Origin: Gammaproteobacteria bacterium
GTDB taxonomy: Bacteria; Pseudomonadota; Gammaproteobacteria; Nitrosococcales; Methylophagaceae
Assembly (NCBI GenBank): GCA_003645385.1
Contig: QNEY01000040.1
Location: forward strand, 1-10,153
Direction of reading: 5' to 3'
DNA: 10,153 nucleotides
Shown here piece after piece: positions 7,529-10,153 of this stretch (within the stretch, counting starts at the first letter, position 1; each line of letters opens with the position of its first letter). A program made the translations under genes and the position numbers. Under the pieces are notes generated by a model. That model was not told where the DNA came from and ran no database searches. It saw only the letters and a list, made by a program, of their open reading frames with translations.

Positions 7529-7590
7529 AGTTCCTGGTTGTGGGAACTTCTTACACAGCTTAGCACTCTCACTCTGTGTAGGTTCTCACA
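7529..7590 (+). promoter_or_regulatory. Structured 5' leader with competing hairpins upstream of the MxaD-like gene
   Basis: The main structure pairs TGTGGGAAC (7539-7547) with GTTCTCACA (7582-7590), nine pairs including one G-U. Inside it, TTACACAG (7551-7558) pairs with CTGTGTAG (7574-7581), eight pairs including one G-U, around a 15-nt loop. Only a 3-nt bulge separates the two stems. Upstream, AGTTCC (7529-7534) can instead pair with GGAACT (7543-7548), which would break the outer stem. No U-tract follows, so this is not an intrinsic terminator. The ribosome-binding site GGAGAG at 7611-7616 lies 20 nt after the outer stem. A possible -10 element TATGAT lies at 7482-7487, without a convincing -35. 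It resembles a cis-acting mRNA leader or mRNA-stabilising structure; a dispersed palindromic repeat is the alternative. No known riboswitch class is recognised. Confidence 0.5.
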
Positions 7591-7621
7591 CTAAATTTAC
7601 TGCTTTAAACGGAGAGAAATA

Positions 7622-8185
7622 ATGAAGAAATTTTTACATTTTATTGCCGCAGCATTAATTGCTGTTCCAATGATTGCTAACGCCCATGGACCAACACGCC
7701 AACAAGTTATCGAAAAAATCACCATTAATGCATCACCAGACAAAGTCTGGGCAGTGATCAAGGATTTTGGTGGTCTTCACAACTGGCACCCAGCCGTTAA
7801 AAGCACAGAATTAAAAGATGATAAAACACGTGTTTTAACCTTAGCTTCTGAAGGCAACCCAACTATTACCGAAGCTCTAATCAAAGCTGATGATGAAAAA
7901 ATGATGCTTAATTACAAAATTACAGATATGACTGTAGTTAAAACCATCACATTCAACAGTAAAGATACACCTTATTACACCTTGCCAGTTTCAACTTATA
8001 AAGCATGGATTACCGTTAAAGCAGTAGATGGCGGCTCTGAAGTGCAATGGAAAGCCAAATTCTACCGTTCATTCATGGATAACCCACCTGTTCCTGAAGG
8101 TCAAAGTGATGCAGATGCGGCAAATACTATTAAAGGTATTTTCACAGCTGGTTTAGAAAACCTGAAAGTCACTATGGAAAAATAA
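7622..8185 (+). CDS. MxaD-like periplasmic SRPBCC-fold protein
   Basis: The 187-residue protein begins with a clear Sec signal peptide, MKKFLHFIAAALIAVPMIANA, with cleavage expected after ANA at residue 21, giving a mature protein that starts HGPTRQQV. The mature part has the SRPBCC (START-like, polyketide cyclase/Bet v1) pattern: EKITINASPDKVWAVIKDFGGLHNWHPAVKSTEL, a central set of strands, then VKAVDGGSEVQWKAKFYRSF and a long C-terminal helix ending in GLENLKVTMEK. The HGPT start and the DKVWAVIKDFGGL..WHPA segment resemble MxaD, a periplasmic protein reported to aid electron transfer from methanol dehydrogenase to cytochrome cL. No methanol dehydrogenase genes are in view, so that role is inference. 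GGAG lies 7 nt before the ATG. The ATG of the lipoprotein gene follows its stop directly. Confidence 0.85.
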   Translation: MKKFLHFIAAALIAVPMIANAHGPTRQQVIEKITINASPDKVWAVIKDFGGLHNWHPAVKSTELKDDKTRVLTLASEGNPTITEALIKADDEKMMLNYKITDMTVVKTITFNSKDTPYYTLPVSTYKAWITVKAVDGGSEVQWKAKFYRSFMDNPPVPEGQSDADAANTIKGIFTAGLENLKVTMEK

Positions 8186-9172
8186 ATGCCCGAGCAACAC
8201 TGCTTAGCATTTTCAAAGGCGGTCTTATTTAAGATCGCCTTTTTTCTTTTTTGCATAACCGCTATTACCGGATGTGAGCTCAACCCTCCTCCATATGCTT
8301 ACATCACTAATCAACTGAGTAATGATATTAGTGTTATCGACACTTCAACCCATGAAATTATCGACACTATTTCTGCTGGCAACCGCCCTGTCGGTATTGC
8401 AGTCAGCCAAACAGGAAAGAAGGCCTTTATTAGTAATTCCGAAGGCCAAGATATTAATATTCTAAATACCGATACGCTGCAAATAACCAACCAAATTGAT
8501 GTTGGAGGTAGCCCCGTCGGTATCGCCACTAATAATGATGGTTCCAGAGTTTATGTGGCTGATTGGTATCAGCATAAAATAAGTATCATAGACAGTGACC
8601 GAGCTAAAATAATCTCAACTATTGCCGTTGGAAAATCACCTGCTGGCATAGTTATTGATGATAAAAACAACCAATTGTATGTCGCAAATCGTGATGACAA
8701 TACTGTAATGATTATTGATACGAACTCTCAGCAAATTTTGCACACTATTACTGTTGGCACAGCACCTTTTGGACTCGCTTTATCACCCAATGGCAACACA
8801 CTTTATAGTGTTAATGTTCGCTCAAGTAATGTCAGTGTTATCGATACTAGACTTGCTAAAGTAACCAGCACAATTAATGTTGGAGAATGGCCGTATTGCG
8901 CAGTAGTTAGCCCTGATAGCAAACATGTGTATGTCACCAATCAAGATGACAACACTATTTCTGTGATTGATGCCGTTAATCCTTCAATAATAAATACCAT
9001 TAATGTTGGTGACTCCCCTGAAGGAATTGATATCACAGCAGATGGTAAATTTGTTTATGTATCTAATTGGGGCGATGGCAGCGTTTCTATTATTAATACC
9101 GATAATTATAAGGTTGAAAAAATACTCAACACAGGTAAAGGTAGTCGAGCCTTTGGAAAATTTATCCAATAA
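8186..9172 (+). CDS. Lipoprotein with seven YVTN-type beta-propeller repeats
   Basis: The 328-residue protein starts with a lipoprotein signal peptide: hydrophobic core VLFKIAFFLFCITAI and lipobox ITGC, so Cys30 should be lipidated. From residue 40 to the end there are seven YVTN-family repeats of 42 residues each, the last shortened to 37. Each follows the pattern [IV].N...N.[IV]S[VI]ID.......[TI]I.VG..P.G.......G..[VL]Y, which predicts a seven-bladed propeller with the N-terminal PPYAY strand closing the ring. No enzymatic residues are recognisable; such propellers usually bind partners or ligands. The ATG abuts the stop of the MxaD-like gene (TAAATG), with GGA 7 nt upstream, and there is no other usable in-frame start before the lipobox. 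A strong intrinsic terminator lies in the signal-peptide codons. A role in a PQQ-alcohol dehydrogenase system is possible but unproven. Confidence 0.88.
   Translation: MPEQHCLAFSKAVLFKIAFFLFCITAITGCELNPPPYAYITNQLSNDISVIDTSTHEIIDTISAGNRPVGIAVSQTGKKAFISNSEGQDINILNTDTLQITNQIDVGGSPVGIATNNDGSRVYVADWYQHKISIIDSDRAKIISTIAVGKSPAGIVIDDKNNQLYVANRDDNTVMIIDTNSQQILHTITVGTAPFGLALSPNGNTLYSVNVRSSNVSVIDTRLAKVTSTINVGEWPYCAVVSPDSKHVYVTNQDDNTISVIDAVNPSIINTINVGDSPEGIDITADGKFVYVSNWGDGSVSIINTDNYKVEKILNTGKGSRAFGKFIQ
8215..8252 (+). terminator. Strong intrinsic terminator inside the lipoprotein signal-peptide codons
   Basis: A 12-bp stem pairs 8215-8226 (AAAGGCGGTCTT) with 8231-8242 (AAGATCGCCTTT), with one G-U pair and the loop ATTT. 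It runs directly into a T-tract (8240-8252 with a single C at 8246). It begins 30 nt after the stop of the MxaD-like gene, the normal place for a terminator of that gene. Yet it falls within codons 10 to 23 of the next gene, whose T-tract encodes the FFLF part of the hydrophobic core. Transcripts ending here would carry only the MxaD-like gene; the propeller and rsmJ would need readthrough. Confidence 0.85.
8303..9169 (+). repeat. Tandem array of seven 126-nt coding repeats (propeller blades)
   Basis: Blades begin at codons 40, 82, 124, 166, 208, 250 and 292, an unbroken period of 42 codons with no insertion or deletion between blades; the seventh stops after 37 codons. Conservation is at protein level (the SVIDT, TI.VG and P.GI patterns), while the nucleotide sequences have diverged, so this is an old duplication rather than a freshly expanding repeat. 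Confidence 0.85.
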
Positions 9173-9954
9173 TGCCAGCCACACCCTATTCTGTTAGTAC
9201 TGATTCAAACGAATTAATTGAATCTGCCAAGAACTTAGCAACAAAGTTAGCTTTACCTTTTGTCTCACTTAATGAAGACCAAATCCAATTGGTTATCACA
9301 GAACAACGTATTGAAATACGAGCACCTGATTTGGGAAATCCTATTTTTATTGATTTTGTTGCGGGTAAAAATGCCCACCGCAGACTATTTGGTGGTGGTC
9401 GAGGCCAACCGTTAGCTAAAGCAATTGGCCTCAAAAAAGGCGCCACACCAACAATAATTGATGCCACAGCAGGTTTTGGACGTGATGCTTTGGTATTGGC
9501 TAATTTAGGCTGCCAAATTACATTAATAGAACGAAACCCTCTTATTGCCACATTAATTGACGATGCACTCAATCGTGCTGAGGATGATCAAGATATTAGT
9601 GATGTGATAAATCGTATGTCATTAATGAATAAGGATGCTATCGACTGTCTAAATGATATCGAAGATAAACATCGGCCGGATATAATTTATATGGATCCTA
9701 TGTACCCCAGTCGAGATAAATCAGCTTTAGTTAAGAAGGATATGCGTTTATTGCATCAACTAGCAGGACCTGATAGCGATAGTGATCAATTACTTACTAC
9801 TGCTCGAATAGCGGCCCGAAAAAGAGTGGTAGTAAAAAGGCCTAAATCCGCAGCCTTTGTCGGTGATAAAAAACCCGATACTAGTATCGAAAGTAAAAAT
9901 ACGCGTTATGATATATATCTAAACCATGTGGTTTCACCTACTATTTGTAACTAG
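9172..9954 (+). CDS. rsmJ: 16S rRNA (guanine1516-N2)-methyltransferase RsmJ
   Basis: RsmJ (YhiQ) uses S-adenosylmethionine to methylate N2 of G1516 in the small-subunit rRNA. The 260-residue length fits the family (E. coli about 250). Visible features are the family-typical IFIDFVAGKNAHRRLFGGGRGQPLAKAIGL (about 58-87), the SAM-binding motif I DATAGFGRDALVLANLG (97-113), the acidic end of the second strand IERNP with Glu120, the catalytic-type motif DPMYPS (175-180), and VVVKRP (219-224). The ATG overlaps the stop of the propeller gene by 1 nt (TAATG), so coupling by reinitiation is likely. There is no functional link to the upstream genes that I know of. No intrinsic terminator is visible after its stop. 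Confidence 0.95.
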   Translation: MPATPYSVSTDSNELIESAKNLATKLALPFVSLNEDQIQLVITEQRIEIRAPDLGNPIFIDFVAGKNAHRRLFGGGRGQPLAKAIGLKKGATPTIIDATAGFGRDALVLANLGCQITLIERNPLIATLIDDALNRAEDDQDISDVINRMSLMNKDAIDCLNDIEDKHRPDIIYMDPMYPSRDKSALVKKDMRLLHQLAGPDSDSDQLLTTARIAARKRVVVKRPKSAAFVGDKKPDTSIESKNTRYDIYLNHVVSPTICN

Positions 9955-9971
9955 ACTTTCCTAGGTATACT
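9945..9971 (+). promoter_or_regulatory. Possible promoter for the SpoIIAA-like gene
   Basis: TATACT (9966-9971) matches five of six -10 bases. TTGTAA (9945-9950) matches four of six -35 bases, but the spacer is only 15 nt. The site overlaps the end of rsmJ. The octamer GGGCAATC occurs twice downstream (9981-9988 and 10009-10016), the second copy immediately before the ATG; its meaning is unknown. The promoter call is weak, and cotranscription with rsmJ is equally possible. Confidence 0.3.
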
Positions 9972-10016
9972 TTATTAGTAGGGCAATCTATTGAATGAAT
10001 CTCGGAGTGGGCAATC

Positions 10017-10153
10017 ATGATTGAAATTTTAACCGACTACCCTGAAGGAATATTGGCTTTTAGTGCTACAAGTGAAGTCACAGCAGATGATTATAAAAAT
10101 GTTCTTGTTCCCGCTATTGAAAAAAGTATTGAACAATACAATAAAATTACTGC
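10017..10153 (+). CDS. SpoIIAA-like (STAS-fold) protein, C-terminus cut by window edge
   Basis: The frame is open from the ATG to the right edge, 45 full codons. The sequence MIEILTDYPEGILAFSATSEVTADDYKNVLVPAIEKSIEQYNKI resembles the N-terminus of small (about 120-residue) SpoIIAA-like proteins, formerly DUF3478, whose members have a STAS-like fold and mostly unknown function. The marks are MIEIL, G(I/V)LAF.A.G/SEVTADDY and the following helix VLVPAIE. GGAG lies 9 nt before the ATG. Because only the first third is visible, the family call rests on this N-terminal pattern. It is separated from rsmJ by 62 nt. Confidence 0.8.
   Translation, partial: MIEILTDYPEGILAFSATSEVTADDYKNVLVPAIEKSIEQYNKIT

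Noticed and set aside
7483..7563. A 26-codon open frame (ATG at 7483, TAG at 7561) running into the loop of the leader hairpin, a possible leader peptide.
   Set aside because: No Shine-Dalgarno precedes the ATG, the possible -10 element overlaps its start, and the composition shows no run of one amino acid as in classic attenuators. It could be tested by ribosome profiling but is not supported now.
7529..7590. Reading the leader hairpin as an intrinsic terminator.
   Set aside because: No T-tract follows either stem on the plus strand, and the minus-strand reading has none close enough; it also lies upstream of, not after, genes on both sides.
9186..9572. A 128-codon minus-strand open frame opposite rsmJ.
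   Set aside because: It overlaps the conserved SAM-binding core of rsmJ and its product has no recognisable family pattern.
9951..9966. CTAG...CCTAGG palindromic bases after the rsmJ stop as a terminator.
   Set aside because: The stem would be only four pairs with no T-tract, too weak for an intrinsic terminator.
1..10153. Search for CRISPR arrays, tRNA or rRNA genes, insertion sequences, integrases or attachment sites.
   Set aside because: No short regularly spaced repeats, cloverleaf sequences, transposase or recombinase motifs were found; nearly all of the window is covered by recognised protein genes.

Overview
The window reads as chromosome of a gammaproteobacterium of moderate to low GC. 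The left three quarters (minus strand) hold the block mlaF-mlaE-mlaD-mlaC-mlaB-ibaG-murA-hisG-hisD-hisC. The first part of this order is shared with Escherichia coli, and the murA-hisG-hisD-hisC continuation is typical of pseudomonads and several Thiotrichales-like lineages. HisG is the short form that needs HisZ. The MxaD-like gene on the other strand hints at a methylotroph or a relative (for example Methylophaga-like), but this is inference from one gene family and not a firm identification.

Minus strand, transcribed from about 7445 down to the left edge: ten tightly packed genes. Neighbours overlap by 1 to 8 nt or are separated by at most 27 nt, so one long transcript with translational coupling is likely. 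MlaFEDB is the inner-membrane ABC complex and MlaC the periplasmic carrier of the phospholipid transport system that maintains outer-membrane lipid asymmetry. IbaG is a BolA-type protein. MurA starts peptidoglycan precursor synthesis. HisG, HisD and HisC are histidine biosynthesis enzymes. hisC runs off the left edge. A good sigma-70-like promoter lies upstream of mlaF.

Divergent intergenic region (7411-7621): it contains the mlaF promoter and, toward the plus-strand genes, a strikingly structured leader. A 9-bp stem is stacked on an 8-bp stem, and an upstream strand can compete for one arm of the outer stem.

Plus strand (7622-9954): a MxaD-like periplasmic SRPBCC protein, then a lipoprotein made of seven 42-residue YVTN-type beta-propeller blades, then rsmJ (16S rRNA m2G1516 methyltransferase). 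The three abut: TAAATG at the first junction and TAATG at the second. A strong intrinsic terminator lies inside the coding sequence of the lipoprotein signal peptide, so expression of the propeller and rsmJ from the upstream promoter must depend on readthrough. The window ends in the first 45 codons of a SpoIIAA-like (STAS-fold) protein.

The most unusual part is the 7.5-9.2 kb segment: structured leader, periplasmic SRPBCC protein, terminator overlapping a signal peptide, and a surface or periplasmic propeller lipoprotein. The rest is well-conserved housekeeping sequence.
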